Below are positions 19,116 through 28,827 of a stretch of DNA of 54,058 bases, one piece after another. Within the stretch, counting starts at the first letter, position 1. Each line of letters starts with the position of its first letter. This DNA is from Pseudomonadota bacterium. GTDB lineage: Bacteria; Pseudomonadota; Alphaproteobacteria; Micropepsales; Micropepsaceae. A program made the position numbers and the translations under genes. Below the pieces are notes generated by a model, which saw only the letters and a program-made list of their open reading frames with translations, did no database searches and had not been told where the DNA came from. The stretch is taken from NCBI GenBank assembly GCA_016201105.1, contig JACQDN010000035.1, positions 1-54,058 of the forward strand, in the 5' to 3' direction.

Positions 19116-20518
19116 ACAGACTTGTAGGCAAGACGCTGATTTGCGTCGTGGCAGCGTTGCTGCTCGCCGGATGCGGCACCTTCGATATGGTGAGCAATCT
19201 CTTCGACACCGGCACGAGGAAATCCAACCTCAAAGGCGAGCGCATCTCCGTCATGTCGATGGACGAATCGCTCAAGCCCGATCCCACCCTCGCGCAAACA
19301 CCGGTGAAACTGCCGGCGCCTTATGTAAACGCCGAATGGTCGCAGCCCGGCGGTTACGCGGCCAACGCGATGTATCACCTCGAAGCCAGCGGTCCGCTGC
19401 AGCAGGTGTGGAACCAGGAAGCCGGCAAGGGGTCCGACAACGATTCCCGTCTCACCGCGCCTCCCATCGTCGCCGACGGACGCGTCTACGTCCTGGACTC
19501 GGCAGCGCACGTCTATGTCTACGATGCGAGCGGCGGCAAGCCGCTGTGGGACAAAAACCTGGCGCCGCAGGAAGGCGACACGGACTTCATGGCCGACGTC
19601 ACCTTCGGTCTTGCCGGCAAAGACACCACCATCGATCCGTCGAAAGGATTCGGCGGCGGGCTTGCGTTCGATGACGGCAAACTCTTCGTCTCCACCGGCT
19701 TCGGCTCCGTTTTCGCGTTGAACGCCGGCAACGGGAAACTATTGTGGAAAAAAGACCTGGGCGTGCCGATCGTCAACGCGCCGGTTGCCAATGGCGGCCG
19801 CGTCTTCATCTCCACGCAGGAAAATCATTTCTTCGCACTGGCCCAGGACGACGGACGCCAGCTGTGGGACCATCAGGGCATTTCCGAATCCGCCGGCATT
19901 CTGGAAAGCACAAGCGCCGCGGTCGCGGGCGAATATGTGCTCGTGCCTTATAGCTCGGGCGAGCTCTTCGCCATCCGCGTGCAGAACGGGCGCCCCGCCT
20001 GGAACGACACGCTCACCCGCTCCGGCGGCGTCACTGCGCTGTCCGAACTGGACGATATTGCGGGCCGCCCGGTCGTAGATCGCGACATGGTGTTCGCCAT
20101 CAGCCATTCGGGCCTCATGGTCGCGATCAGCCTTTCGACCGGCGACCGCATCTGGTCGCGCGATATCGGCGGCATTCAGACGCCCTGGGCGGCGGGCGAC
20201 TATGTTTACGTGCTGACGACGGACGCGCAGCTTCTTTGCTTCGCGCGCGCCGACGGCCGGGTGAAATGGGTCCACCAGCTGCAGCGTTACGACGATCCGG
20301 AAACCCGCGACGGGCCGATCATATGGTCCGGACCCATATTGGTCTCCGACCGCCTCATCCTGGTCTCGTCCAACGGCTATGCCGTGTCGGTCTCGCCCTA
20401 CACAGGCGAACTCATGGGCAGGGTGGAAATTCCCGACGGCACCTATATTCCTCCGGTGGTCGCCAACGGTACGCTCTACCTTCTGACCAACAGCGCGGAG
20501 CTCGTTGCGATGCGCTGA
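19112..20518 (+). CDS. bamB: outer membrane assembly lipoprotein BamB
   Basis: A 468-residue lipoprotein of the BAM complex. The signal peptide ends in the lipobox LLAGC, with Cys21 as the lipid-modified residue. The rest is a PQQ-like eight-bladed propeller with repeated strands such as VYVLDSAAHVYVYDASGGK-type and LYLLTNSAELVA. Family members bind BamA and outer-membrane protein precursors. It lies between the YfgM-like gene and der, the standard arrangement. Confidence 0.92.
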   Translation: MNRLVGKTLICVVAALLLAGCGTFDMVSNLFDTGTRKSNLKGERISVMSMDESLKPDPTLAQTPVKLPAPYVNAEWSQPGGYAANAMYHLEASGPLQQVWNQEAGKGSDNDSRLTAPPIVADGRVYVLDSAAHVYVYDASGGKPLWDKNLAPQEGDTDFMADVTFGLAGKDTTIDPSKGFGGGLAFDDGKLFVSTGFGSVFALNAGNGKLLWKKDLGVPIVNAPVANGGRVFISTQENHFFALAQDDGRQLWDHQGISESAGILESTSAAVAGEYVLVPYSSGELFAIRVQNGRPAWNDTLTRSGGVTALSELDDIAGRPVVDRDMVFAISHSGLMVAISLSTGDRIWSRDIGGIQTPWAAGDYVYVLTTDAQLLCFARADGRVKWVHQLQRYDDPETRDGPIIWSGPILVSDRLILVSSNGYAVSVSPYTGELMGRVEIPDGTYIPPVVANGTLYLLTNSAELVAMR

Positions 20519-20547
20519 GCCGTTTCGGCCAGTGCAGGAACGGAACC

Positions 20548-21897
20548 ATGCTGACTGTCGCCATCGTCGGCCGTCCCAATGTCGGCAAGTCCACGCTGTT
20601 CAACCGACTGGCGGGGCGCAGGCTTGCCATCGTGCACGACACCCCGGGCGTCACGCGCGACCGGCAGGAAACCGAAGTCGAAGTGGGGCCGCTGGCGCTG
20701 CGCCTGATCGACACGGCCGGATTCGAAAAATCCGACGCCGAAAGCCTGCCCATGCGCATGACGGAGCTGACGCTCGGCGCCATTCGCGACGCCGATGTCT
20801 GCGTCTTCGTGGTGGATGCGCGCGAAGGCGTGACGACGGGCGACGAGATCATCGCCCAGGCGCTACGCCGTTCGGGCAAACCGATCGTGCTTGCCGCCAA
20901 CAAATGCGAGGGACGCGTCGCCACCTTTGGGGCCAATGACGCCTATTCGCTGGGCTTCGGCGAACCGATCGTTTTGTCGGCGGAACACGGAACCGGCATT
21001 GCCGAACTGCTCGATGCGCTCGCGCCGTTTGCGGAAGAAAGAAAAGCGCCGCCGGAACAATCCTCCGAAGCCACGGACGACGCGCCAAAGCCGCTGAAAC
21101 TGGCCATTGTCGGGCGTCCCAATGTCGGCAAGTCGAGCCTGTTCAACCGGCTGCTCGGCGAAGAGCGTTCTCTGACGGGACCGGAGGCCGGCATCACGCG
21201 CGATGCGGTGGTAGCGCCGTGGAACGCGGACGGGCGGCCGATCCTGCTGCACGACACAGCCGGGCTTCGCAAAAAAGCGAAAGCCAACGTCGAACAACTC
21301 GAACGCCTTTCGGTGGAAAGCACGCTGACGGCCATTCAGTTCGCCGAATGCGTCATCGTGGTGATGGACGCCTCCAACGCTTTCGAGAAGCAGGATCTTG
21401 CGATCGCCGATCTCGTCGCCAAGGAAGGCCGCGCCATCGTCTTTGCGGTCAACAAATGGGACACGGTGGAAAATCGCGCCGGCGCCGTCGGCGCGCTACG
21501 CGACAGGCTCGACCGGCTCTTGCCGCAAGTGGCCGGCGCACCGCTGGTCGGCGTTTCGGCGCTGACCGGCGAGGGGCTCGATCTGCTCTTGCCGGCGATA
21601 CTCGGCGCCGACAAAGCCTGGAACACCCACGTGCCGACCGCACAGCTGAACCGCTATCTGGATGAAGCCCTGCAGCGTCACCCGACGCCCGCCATTCACG
21701 GCCGGCGCGTGCGCATCCGCTACATGACGCAGCCCAAGACCCGGCCGCCGACCTTCGCGCTGTTCGGCAACCAGCTCGAGGCATTGCCCGATTCCTATCT
21801 GCGCTATCTGCAGAACACGCTGCGCGGCGCCTTCGACCTGCAAGGCGTGCCCATCCGCTTTTCGTTGCGCAGCACGAAGAATCCGTTTGCGGACTGA
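20548..21897 (+). CDS. der: ribosome-associated GTPase Der (EngA)
   Basis: A 449-residue double-G-domain GTPase needed for 50S subunit maturation. The first P-loop GRPNVGKST is at residues 8-16 and the second, GRPNVGKSS, begins near residue 190; each is followed by a DTAG/DTAG switch and N-K-x-D-type motifs. The C-terminal KH-like domain includes PPTFALFGN. ATG 20548, with AGGAA before it, is the start; a longer open frame reaching into bamB is a shadow. Confidence 0.96.
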   Translation: MLTVAIVGRPNVGKSTLFNRLAGRRLAIVHDTPGVTRDRQETEVEVGPLALRLIDTAGFEKSDAESLPMRMTELTLGAIRDADVCVFVVDAREGVTTGDEIIAQALRRSGKPIVLAANKCEGRVATFGANDAYSLGFGEPIVLSAEHGTGIAELLDALAPFAEERKAPPEQSSEATDDAPKPLKLAIVGRPNVGKSSLFNRLLGEERSLTGPEAGITRDAVVAPWNADGRPILLHDTAGLRKKAKANVEQLERLSVESTLTAIQFAECVIVVMDASNAFEKQDLAIADLVAKEGRAIVFAVNKWDTVENRAGAVGALRDRLDRLLPQVAGAPLVGVSALTGEGLDLLLPAILGADKAWNTHVPTAQLNRYLDEALQRHPTPAIHGRRVRIRYMTQPKTRPPTFALFGNQLEALPDSYLRYLQNTLRGAFDLQGVPIRFSLRSTKNPFAD

Positions 21898-21919
21898 ACA
21901 ATTAACCTCGCTCGTTCCC

Positions 21920-21948
21920 TTTCACTTCCTCCTTGCGGGAGGTGAAAC
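21920..21948 (+). terminator. possible terminator hairpin after der
   Basis: TTTCACTTCCTCC and GGGAGGTGAAA form an imperfect hairpin with a TTGC loop 23 bases after the der stop. No clear T run follows, so terminator activity is uncertain. Confidence 0.35.
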
Positions 21949-21993
21949 AAAGTAGAATGCCCCCTAGCGTTACCCACTACTTTGGAGACCCAG

Positions 21994-22806
21994 ATGGACA
22001 AGCCCGGCGTTTTGAGCACGCGCATCGAAACAGGGATCGGCATCATCACACTCGGCAGCGCCGAACGCGTTCATTTCGATCCGGAAATGGCGGACTGCCT
22101 GTTCGACACGCTCAAAATCTGGGCAGCGGACGATTCCGTGCGCGCCATCGTGCTCACCGGTGGCGCGCCGGGTTATTTCATCCGCCACTATTCGGTGGCT
22201 GCCATCATTGCCGCGGGGGAAGCCATTCGCGCGTCGGGTGTCACCATTCGCGAAGACCAGGAAGCAGGTTTCTTCTCGTTCGACCACGCCATCGCGCTCT
22301 GCGAGACCATGCCTAAGCCCGTCATTGCGGCGCTGTCCGGCTCCTGCATGGGCGGGGCGTTCGAACTGGCGCTTGCCTGCGATATCCGCATTGCCGAAGA
22401 CGGCCCCTATCAGATCGGTTTGCCCGAGATCAATTTGGGAATCCTTCCCGGCGCTGGCGGCACGCAACGTTTGCCACGCACGATCGGAACGGCAGCCGCC
22501 CTGATGCACATCCTGATGGGCGATCCGATCTCCCCGCGTGAAGCCGAACGGCGCGGCTTTGTTCATGAGACGGTCAGCGGCAAGGCGCTCACGCGCGCGA
22601 TGGATATTGCCAAGCATCTTTGCGGGCACGACGCGCCGGCGCTGGCCTATATCAAACGCCTGGTGCGCGAAGCGACGAGCAAGCCGCTGAAGGAGGGCTT
22701 GAACCTGGAGCGCAATTTGTTCAGCAGGCTGGCCGCGAGCGACGCGGCCTTGAAGCGCATGCGCGACTACGAAGCGGGAACGCTTACGTTCCTTTCACCG
22801 GACTGA
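21994..22806 (+). CDS. enoyl-CoA hydratase/isomerase family protein
   Basis: A crotonase-fold enzyme of 270 residues acting on acyl-CoA thioesters. Oxyanion-hole segments are visible as IVLTGGAPGYF and ALSGSCMGGAFELALACD, and the LPEINLGILPGAGGTQRL segment carries the usual active-site glutamate. Start ATG 21994 has TTTGGAG eight bases before it; a TTG at 21982 is a weaker choice. The exact reaction cannot be told from sequence. Its last 23 bases overlap the convergent SDR gene. Confidence 0.88.
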   Translation: MDKPGVLSTRIETGIGIITLGSAERVHFDPEMADCLFDTLKIWAADDSVRAIVLTGGAPGYFIRHYSVAAIIAAGEAIRASGVTIREDQEAGFFSFDHAIALCETMPKPVIAALSGSCMGGAFELALACDIRIAEDGPYQIGLPEINLGILPGAGGTQRLPRTIGTAAALMHILMGDPISPREAERRGFVHETVSGKALTRAMDIAKHLCGHDAPALAYIKRLVREATSKPLKEGLNLERNLFSRLAASDAALKRMRDYEAGTLTFLSPD

Positions 22807-23506
22807 ACACGACGAGTTCGCTCTGCTTGGTGCAGGACGGGGAAAGCAGCTCGAGGATGGCGGGTACCACATCTTCCGGCGTCTTTAAGGTCAGCGGATC
22901 TTCGCCGGGCATGGCCTTGGCGCGCATGGCGGTGCGCGTCGGCCCGGGGCTGAAGAGATTGACCTTGATGTTGGTTCCTTCGCATTCCGCGGCATAAGTG
23001 AGCGCGAGCGATTCCAGGGCCGCTTTGGTCACGGCGTACGAACTCCAGAACGGAATATGCATGCGCGCCGCGCCCGTCGAGACGAAACAGACGCGTCCGG
23101 CATCGGATTTGCGCAACAGCGGATCGAGCGAACGGAGCAAGCGGTAGTTCGCCGTCACATTCACATCGATGGCTTCCTGAAACACCTTGGGATCGAGATG
23201 GGCGATGGGGGTCAGGGTTCCGAGCACACCGGCATTGCCGAGGAAGGCATCGAGCTTGCCCCAGCGCTCGAAGATGGACGCGCCGAGCCGGTCGAGCGCA
23301 TCGAAGTCGCGCAAGTTCAACGGCACCAGCGTGGCGTGGCCCCCGGCCTTCTGGATTTCGTCGTCGACTTCTTCCAGTCCGCCCACGGTGCGCGCCACCA
23401 GAATCACATGGGCGCCCTGCTTGGCCAGCGCGATCGCCGCCGCACGTCCAATGCCGCGCGACGCACCGGTGACGAGCGCGATGCGGTTTGAGAGAGAGTT
23501 AGTCAT
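22784..23506 (-). CDS. SDR family NAD(P)-dependent oxidoreductase
   Basis: A 240-residue classical short-chain dehydrogenase. TGASRGIG is at residues 13-20, NAG near 91-93, and Ser143, Tyr157 and Lys161 (YAVTK) form the catalytic set. The C-terminal SPGPTRTAMRAKAMPGEDP segment is typical of the YciK-like group that often sits next to purF in alphaproteobacteria. ATG 23506 is the start. It overlaps the convergent hydratase by 23 bases. Confidence 0.88.
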   Translation of the reverse strand: MTNSLSNRIALVTGASRGIGRAAAIALAKQGAHVILVARTVGGLEEVDDEIQKAGGHATLVPLNLRDFDALDRLGASIFERWGKLDAFLGNAGVLGTLTPIAHLDPKVFQEAIDVNVTANYRLLRSLDPLLRKSDAGRVCFVSTGAARMHIPFWSSYAVTKAALESLALTYAAECEGTNIKVNLFSPGPTRTAMRAKAMPGEDPLTLKTPEDVVPAILELLSPSCTKQSELVVFSPVKGT

Positions 23507-23540
23507 TGGGCGTTCCGTGGCAGGGGCGAAATCGCACTTT

Positions 23541-23690
23541 GCAATCACCTCCCCCTCGTGGGGAGGTCGAAAAATCCGCAGCGCAGCGAAGAATTTTTCG
23601 GGTGAGGGGAAGCCTCACCATCGCACTCTATTCTTACCCCTCACCCGAAATTTTGCTTCGCAAAATTTCGACCTCTCCACAAGGGAGAGG
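23541..23690. repeat. intergenic palindromic repeat, family A copy 2
   Basis: A 150-base element with outer arms CACCTCCCCCT...and AGGGAGAGGTG, and the inner hairpin CCGAAATTTTGCTTCGCAAAATTTCG, related to the element at 12,064-12,221. The two halves around the centre read GGTGAGGGG and CCCCTCACC. It separates the SDR gene from purF. Confidence 0.75.
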
Positions 23691-23708
23691 TGATAAGTAC
23701 GCCAGCGC

Positions 23709-25181
23709 CTAGGCCACTTCCGCCAACAGCGAGAGCTGTCCGTCGTTGCGTCCGCCCGTCAGATCGGTGAGGTCGATGGGATAGGCGCCGGAGAAGCAGG
23801 CGTCGCAAAAGTGCGGCGCGCTGGGATCGCGCTTGGCCTCGCCCATCGCGCGATAAAGCCCGTCCATCGAGATGAACGAAAGCGTGTCGGCGTCGATGTA
23901 CTGGCGCATCTCCTCGACATCCATGCGATGGGCGAGAAGCTCTTCGGTGTTGGGCGTATCCACGCCGTAGAAGCAGGAATTGGTCGTCGGCGGGCTCGCA
24001 ATGCGAAAATGCACTTCCTTGGCGCCCGCGTCGCGCACCATTTGCACGATTTTTTTGGAGGTCGTGCCGCGCACGATGGAATCGTCCACCAGGATCACGC
24101 GTTTGCCTTTGAGCTTTTCGCGGTTGGGATTGTGCTTCAGCCGCACGCCGAGATGGCGAATGCGGTCCGACGGCTCGATGAAGGTGCGTCCCACATAATG
24201 GTTGCGGATGATGCCAAGCTCGAACGGGAGGCCGGAGGCCGAGGCATAGCCCAGCGCCGCGGGCACGCCGGAATCCGGCACCGGGATCACCATGTCGGCG
24301 TCGACCGGCGCCTCGTGTGCCAGTTCCGCGCCGATGCGCTTGCGCGCTTCGTAGACGTTCAAGCCTTCGACGGTGGAATCCGGCCGCGCAAAATAGATGT
24401 ATTCGAAGACGCAGAAGCGGCTGGTTTGCGCGGCGAAGGGGCGATAACTCTTGATGCCGTCCTTGTCGATGACGACCATTTCGCCGGGCTCGACGTCGCG
24501 CACGAATTCGGCGCCGATGATGTCGAGAGCGCAGGTCTCCGAGGTGAATATCACCGCGCCGTCCAGTCTGCCCATGACCAGCGGACGCACACCCCAGGGA
24601 TCGCGCACGCCAATGAGTTTCTTCGACGTCAGCGCCACCAGCGAATAGGCGCCGTCCACCTGCTTCAGCGCGTCGATCAGCTTGTCGACGATGGGCCCAT
24701 AGGAGCTGCGCGCCACCAGATGAATGATCGTTTCGGTGTCCGAGGTCGAATGAAAGATCGCCCCATCGCGCACGAGCTGGGAGCGCAATGTCCGCGTATT
24801 GGTGAGATTGCCATTGTGGGCGATGGCGATGCCGCCGCCGGACAGATCGGCATACATCGGCTGGATATTGCGCACCGTGGCGCCGCCGGTGGTGGAGTAG
24901 CGGTTGTGACCGAGCGCGAACGAGCCCTTCAGTTTCTGCGCGTGAACGCTCTTTTCGCCGAAATTGTCGCCGACCAGACCCATATGGCGTTCGGCGATGA
25001 ACTGGATGCCGTCATAGGTGACGATGCCGGCGGCCTCCTGGCCGCGGTGCTGCAGGGCGTGCAAGCCCAAAACCGTGAGTGCGCCCGCATCCGCATGGCC
25101 GAAAATGCCGAAAACGCCGCATTCCTCGTGGAACGCGTCGTCGAGCGGGAATTCGTCTTTCGCTGCAAGACCAGTGGTCAT
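23709..25181 (-). CDS. purF: amidophosphoribosyltransferase
   Basis: Catalyses the first step of purine synthesis, PRPP plus glutamine to phosphoribosylamine. The N-terminal nucleophile would be Cys21 (EECGVFG) after removal of a 20-residue propeptide. Cysteines in RFCVFEY, NSCFYG and CDAC match the Fe-S cluster ligands of the Bacillus-type enzyme. The PRPP-binding motif VILVDDSIVRGTT is present. The 490-residue gene is two bases downstream of cvpA. Confidence 0.97.
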   Translation of the reverse strand: MTTGLAAKDEFPLDDAFHEECGVFGIFGHADAGALTVLGLHALQHRGQEAAGIVTYDGIQFIAERHMGLVGDNFGEKSVHAQKLKGSFALGHNRYSTTGGATVRNIQPMYADLSGGGIAIAHNGNLTNTRTLRSQLVRDGAIFHSTSDTETIIHLVARSSYGPIVDKLIDALKQVDGAYSLVALTSKKLIGVRDPWGVRPLVMGRLDGAVIFTSETCALDIIGAEFVRDVEPGEMVVIDKDGIKSYRPFAAQTSRFCVFEYIYFARPDSTVEGLNVYEARKRIGAELAHEAPVDADMVIPVPDSGVPAALGYASASGLPFELGIIRNHYVGRTFIEPSDRIRHLGVRLKHNPNREKLKGKRVILVDDSIVRGTTSKKIVQMVRDAGAKEVHFRIASPPTTNSCFYGVDTPNTEELLAHRMDVEEMRQYIDADTLSFISMDGLYRAMGEAKRDPSAPHFCDACFSGAYPIDLTDLTGGRNDGQLSLLAEVA

Positions 25182-25183
25182 GA

Positions 25184-25837
25184 CTAGCGGTTCTTGCCGT
25201 CCCCTGTGGTCTGAATGAGCCTGTCTAGCTCGCGGCGTTCGTCCGCGCCATAGGTTTTCTTGCGGTGTTTTGTGGCATCGGTTTTCGCCGCTTTTTTGGG
25301 CTGTGCGTCGGCTGTTTGCGGAGTTTTGGTTCCGGCGCCGGAAAGAACGCCATGCTGGTCGGGAATCAAGGAAAGAATAACCTCACTCGACGTCTGGATT
25401 AGAGGAAGAAGCCGCGCTTGTCGCACCGAGGTGGGTTGTTGCTTGATCGGCACGATCAGCGTGAACACCAGATAGACGATGCCGATGATGGCAAGTCCGC
25501 GCACCAATCCGAAGGCGAGGCCCAAGGCACGATCAAGCGCGCCGACCGGCGAGTGATGCACGTTCTCTGCAAAACGATAGCTGAGGAAGGAAAGCGGAAT
25601 GAGAACGATGAGGAAGATGCCGATATAACCCAGCAGGATCGCAAGCCATGGCGAGACGACGCCGTGCAGCAGCGTCGCCGCGGACGGTCCGAAATAGAGC
25701 GTGGCGAAAGCGGCCGCCGCCCAGGCGAGAATGGAAAGCGTCTCGCGCACGAAGCCGCGATAGATCGCATAGGCGGTGGAGACCAGAACGATGCCGACCA
25801 CCAGGAGGTCGACGAAGGTAATACCCAGTTCACTCAT
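25184..25837 (-). CDS. cvpA: CvpA family membrane protein
   Basis: A 217-residue protein with four hydrophobic segments in the first 130 residues and a Lys/Ala-rich cytosolic tail. It begins with the family pattern TFVDLLVVGIVLVS and has RGFVRETLSILAW after the first helix. CvpA is linked to colicin V production and envelope stress tolerance in other bacteria. The purF neighbour is the typical location; its 5' end overlaps the radA stop by eight bases. Confidence 0.92.
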   Translation of the reverse strand: MSELGITFVDLLVVGIVLVSTAYAIYRGFVRETLSILAWAAAAFATLYFGPSAATLLHGVVSPWLAILLGYIGIFLIVLIPLSFLSYRFAENVHHSPVGALDRALGLAFGLVRGLAIIGIVYLVFTLIVPIKQQPTSVRQARLLPLIQTSSEVILSLIPDQHGVLSGAGTKTPQTADAQPKKAAKTDATKHRKKTYGADERRELDRLIQTTGDGKNR

Positions 25838-27260
25838 GATTCGATTTTACCACGCTTGGGCGAACAACCCGCCCCTGAGTTTGCGCCGCCCCGCTGCTGG
25901 CAAAGCTCACAAGCTCCTGCACGTCCTTGATCTCCCGCAATTGCAGGCCGTCGCCGATCATTTTCGTGCCCTGCGGAACGATGGCGGTCGAGAAACCGAG
26001 CTTGGCCGCCTCCTTGAGCCGAAGTTCCGCCTGCGGCGCGGGGCGCACGTCACCTGACAGACTGAACTCTCCAAACAGCACGCAATCCTTGGGCAGCGCG
26101 CGTCCAGTGAACGAGGAAATCAAGGCGGCGGCGGCGGCAAGGTCCGCGGCCGGTTCGCTCACTTTCAATCCGCCGGCGACGTTGAGATAGACATCGTGGC
26201 TGGAAATCCCAAGACCCGCGCGCGCATCGAGCACGGCCAGGATCATCGCGAGCCTTCCCGTATCCCAGCCGACGACAGCGCGGCGCGGCGTGCCGTAACC
26301 GGGAGCCGCGACGAGTGCTTGAATTTCCACCAGCAAGGGGCGCGTGCCTTCGAGACCCGCGAACACCGCGGCACCAGGCGCCGCGCCCGAGCGATCGCCA
26401 AGAAACAGCGCCGACGGATTGGCGACTTCGGCCAGCCCCCGCCCCGTCATTTCGAACACGCCGATTTCGTCGGTGGGGCCGAAACGATTTTTCACCGCCC
26501 GCAGCACGCGGAAATGATGACCGCGCTCGCCTTCGAAATAGAGCACGGCATCGACCAGATGTTCGACGGCCTTCGGACCCGCGATCTGCCCATCCTTGGT
26601 CACATGACCGACGAGCAACAACGCAGCGCCCGAAGCTTTGGCATAGCGCACCAGATCGAAGGAGGCGGTGCGCACCTGCGCGATGGTGCCGGGCGCCGCT
26701 TCCAACGCAGAGGTCCAAATGGTCTGTATGGAGTCGATGGCGACGACGCCCGGCGTCGGTCCGGATTCAAGCGTGGAAAGAATGTCTTCGACGCAAGTCG
26801 CCGAACCAAGCGACACCGGCGCATCGGAAAGATCCATGCGCGACGCGCGCAGCCGCACCTGCGCCATCGCTTCTTCGCCGGAGATGTAAACCGCGTGGCG
26901 CCCCGATTTCGTGGCGACTTTCGCATAAGAAGCCAGCGCCTGAAGAATAAGCGTCGATTTGCCGATGCCGGGATCGCCGCCGATCAGAAGCGCCGAACCG
27001 GGAACCAGACCGCCGCCGCAAACGCGGTCGAATTCCGCGATACCCGTGGAGCGCCGCGGCGGCGCCTTGTCTTCGGTCTTAAGATCTTCCAGGGCGAATT
27101 TGCGGCCCTTCACCCTCTTTGTCGCGTTGCTGCCGAGCGGCGGGGCGGGGCCTTCTTCGACGATGGTGTTCCAGCCGCCGCAGGCTTCGCACTTGCCGGA
27201 CCACTTGGCATAAACCGCGCCGCAGTTCTGGCAGACGAAACTCGCTTGGGTGCGTGCCAT
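25830..27260 (-). CDS. radA: DNA repair protein RadA
   Basis: A RecA-like branch-migration helicase of 476 residues. The N-terminal zinc finger uses Cys10, Cys13, Cys24 and Cys27. Walker A is GGDPGIGKST, the RadA-specific motif VKNRFGPTDEIG follows, and the C-terminus is a Lon-protease-like domain (near LNVAGGLKVSEPAADLA). It precedes cvpA and purF on the same strand. Confidence 0.96.
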   Translation of the reverse strand: MARTQASFVCQNCGAVYAKWSGKCEACGGWNTIVEEGPAPPLGSNATKRVKGRKFALEDLKTEDKAPPRRSTGIAEFDRVCGGGLVPGSALLIGGDPGIGKSTLILQALASYAKVATKSGRHAVYISGEEAMAQVRLRASRMDLSDAPVSLGSATCVEDILSTLESGPTPGVVAIDSIQTIWTSALEAAPGTIAQVRTASFDLVRYAKASGAALLLVGHVTKDGQIAGPKAVEHLVDAVLYFEGERGHHFRVLRAVKNRFGPTDEIGVFEMTGRGLAEVANPSALFLGDRSGAAPGAAVFAGLEGTRPLLVEIQALVAAPGYGTPRRAVVGWDTGRLAMILAVLDARAGLGISSHDVYLNVAGGLKVSEPAADLAAAAALISSFTGRALPKDCVLFGEFSLSGDVRPAPQAELRLKEAAKLGFSTAIVPQGTKMIGDGLQLREIKDVQELVSFASSGAAQTQGRVVRPSVVKSNHE

Positions 27261-27271
27261 CGCGTCCTTCT

Positions 27272-28045
27272 CTAGTGCCGGACTTCCATCTTGATGGGGC
27301 CCTCGGCGCGGCCGTGAATGAATTGATCGACATATTCGTTGCCGCTTTTGTCGATCTCGGTCGTCGGGCCACTCCAGATGATCTTGCCCTTGTAGATCAT
27401 GGCGATGCGGTCGGCGATTTTGCGCGCGCTTACCATATCATGCGTGATCGAAAGCGTGGTGACGCCCAGATCCTTCACCGTGGACACGATCAGATCGTTG
27501 ATCACGTCGGCCATGATGGGATCGAGCCCAGTCGTCGGCTCGTCGAAAAAGATGATCTCCGGATCGTGCGCGATGGCGCGCGCAAGGCCCACACGCTTCT
27601 GCATGCCGCCGGAAAGCTCGGCCGGCGAAAGACTGGCGACTTCCGATCCGAGCCCGACCTTGGCGAGCTTCTGCACGGCAATGTCGCGCGCCTTGCGCCG
27701 GTTCATGCCGCGGCCCTGGATCAACCCGAACGCGACGTTTTCCCAGACCGGCAGACTGTCGAACAGCGCGGCGCTCTGAAACAGCATGCCGAACTTGCGC
27801 AGATAATCTTCGCGCGCGCGGCCGCGCAGGCGCGTCACTTCCTGGCCGTCGACGAAGATCTGGCCGGCATCGGGGCGGATAATGCCAAGCACGCATTTGA
27901 TGGTGACGGACTTGCCGCTGCCCGAGCCGCCGATCACCACCAGCGAATGGCCTTTGGGCAAAGCGAGATCGACGCCGTCGAGCACCACTTTGGGTCCAAA
28001 GCGTTTCTTCACGCCACGCAACTCGATTTTCATATCGTTGGCCAT
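27272..28045 (-). CDS. mlaF: ABC transporter ATP-binding protein MlaF
   Basis: ATPase of the Mla phospholipid transporter that keeps lipid asymmetry of the outer membrane. Walker A (GGSGSGKS), signature (AELSGGMQKRVGLARA), Walker B (IIFFDEPTTGLDP) and H-loop (SITHDM) are all present in 257 residues. I start at ATG 28045; four residues upstream are optional. It is directly downstream of the permease gene mlaE; the MlaD-like substrate-binding gene is not in this window. Confidence 0.93.
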   Translation of the reverse strand: MANDMKIELRGVKKRFGPKVVLDGVDLALPKGHSLVVIGGSGSGKSVTIKCVLGIIRPDAGQIFVDGQEVTRLRGRAREDYLRKFGMLFQSAALFDSLPVWENVAFGLIQGRGMNRRKARDIAVQKLAKVGLGSEVASLSPAELSGGMQKRVGLARAIAHDPEIIFFDEPTTGLDPIMADVINDLIVSTVKDLGVTTLSITHDMVSARKIADRIAMIYKGKIIWSGPTTEIDKSGNEYVDQFIHGRAEGPIKMEVRH

Positions 28046-28053
28046 GGCGCGGA

Positions 28054-28827
28054 TCACGTATTGAACAAGAGGTTCGTCAAGATGTAGTTCGCGGCAAGGA
28101 TCAGAATGGACGAAGAGACGACGGCGTTCGTCGTTGCCGCACCGACACCTTGCGCGCCGCCTTTGGAATTGAAGCCGGTGTAGCAGCCCAGGAGCGCAAT
28201 GATGAAGCCGAACACGGCCGCCTTGATGAGGCCGGAAACAACGTCGTTGGTTTCAAGACCGTTCATCGTGTTGTTGAGATAGATCGAGCCGTTGAATCCC
28301 AGACTTTCCGTGGACGCGACATAGCCGCCCATCACACCGATACAATCGGCGATCCCCACCAGGATCGGCATGGAGATGGTCGCCGCCACGATGCGGGGAA
28401 CGACGAGATATTTGGCCGGATTGGTCGCCAATGTCGTCAACGCGTCGATCTGCTCGGTCACCCGCATGGTGCCGATCTCGGCGGCGATGGCCGCCGCCAC
28501 ACGGCCGGCGACCATCAAGCCGGCGATCACAGGCCCAAGCTCGCGCGTGATGCCGACGAGCACCACGACGGGAACGAATTGCTCGGCGCCATAGCGTGCG
28601 GCGCCCGTGTAGATCTGCAACGCGAGCACGCCGCCGGTGAAGAAAGCGGTCAGCCCCACCACCGGCAGAGAATAGAAACCGATGCGCATCATCTGCTGGA
28701 ACAGCAATCGCCAATAGAAGGGCGGTCGCAAGATGCTGGTCACGCCATCCACGGTGAAGAACGCCAGCCGGCCGGCTTGCGCAAACAGCGCCAGCGTCAC
28801 GCGCCCGATCGCAGCGAAGATGTTCAT
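28054..28827 (-). CDS. mlaE: ABC transporter permease MlaE
   Basis: Inner-membrane permease of the Mla system, 257 residues with about five membrane segments. Characteristic parts are the GLTAFFTGGVLALQ segment, VPVVVLVGITRELGPVIAGLMVAGR-type region and the EIGTMRVTEQIDAL motif that contacts MlaF. Its ATG overlaps the final stop of alr (ATGA), so translation is probably coupled to alr. Confidence 0.94.
   Translation of the reverse strand: MNIFAAIGRVTLALFAQAGRLAFFTVDGVTSILRPPFYWRLLFQQMMRIGFYSLPVVGLTAFFTGGVLALQIYTGAARYGAEQFVPVVVLVGITRELGPVIAGLMVAGRVAAAIAAEIGTMRVTEQIDALTTLATNPAKYLVVPRIVAATISMPILVGIADCIGVMGGYVASTESLGFNGSIYLNNTMNGLETNDVVSGLIKAAVFGFIIALLGCYTGFNSKGGAQGVGAATTNAVVSSSILILAANYILTNLLFNT

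Noticed and set aside
20236..20547. N-terminal extension of Der into bamB
   Set aside because: The Der family begins at MLTVAIVGRPN, and the extra residues are a shadow of bamB.
24981..25187. Small plus-strand frames opposite purF
   Set aside because: They are antisense shadows of a well-conserved gene.
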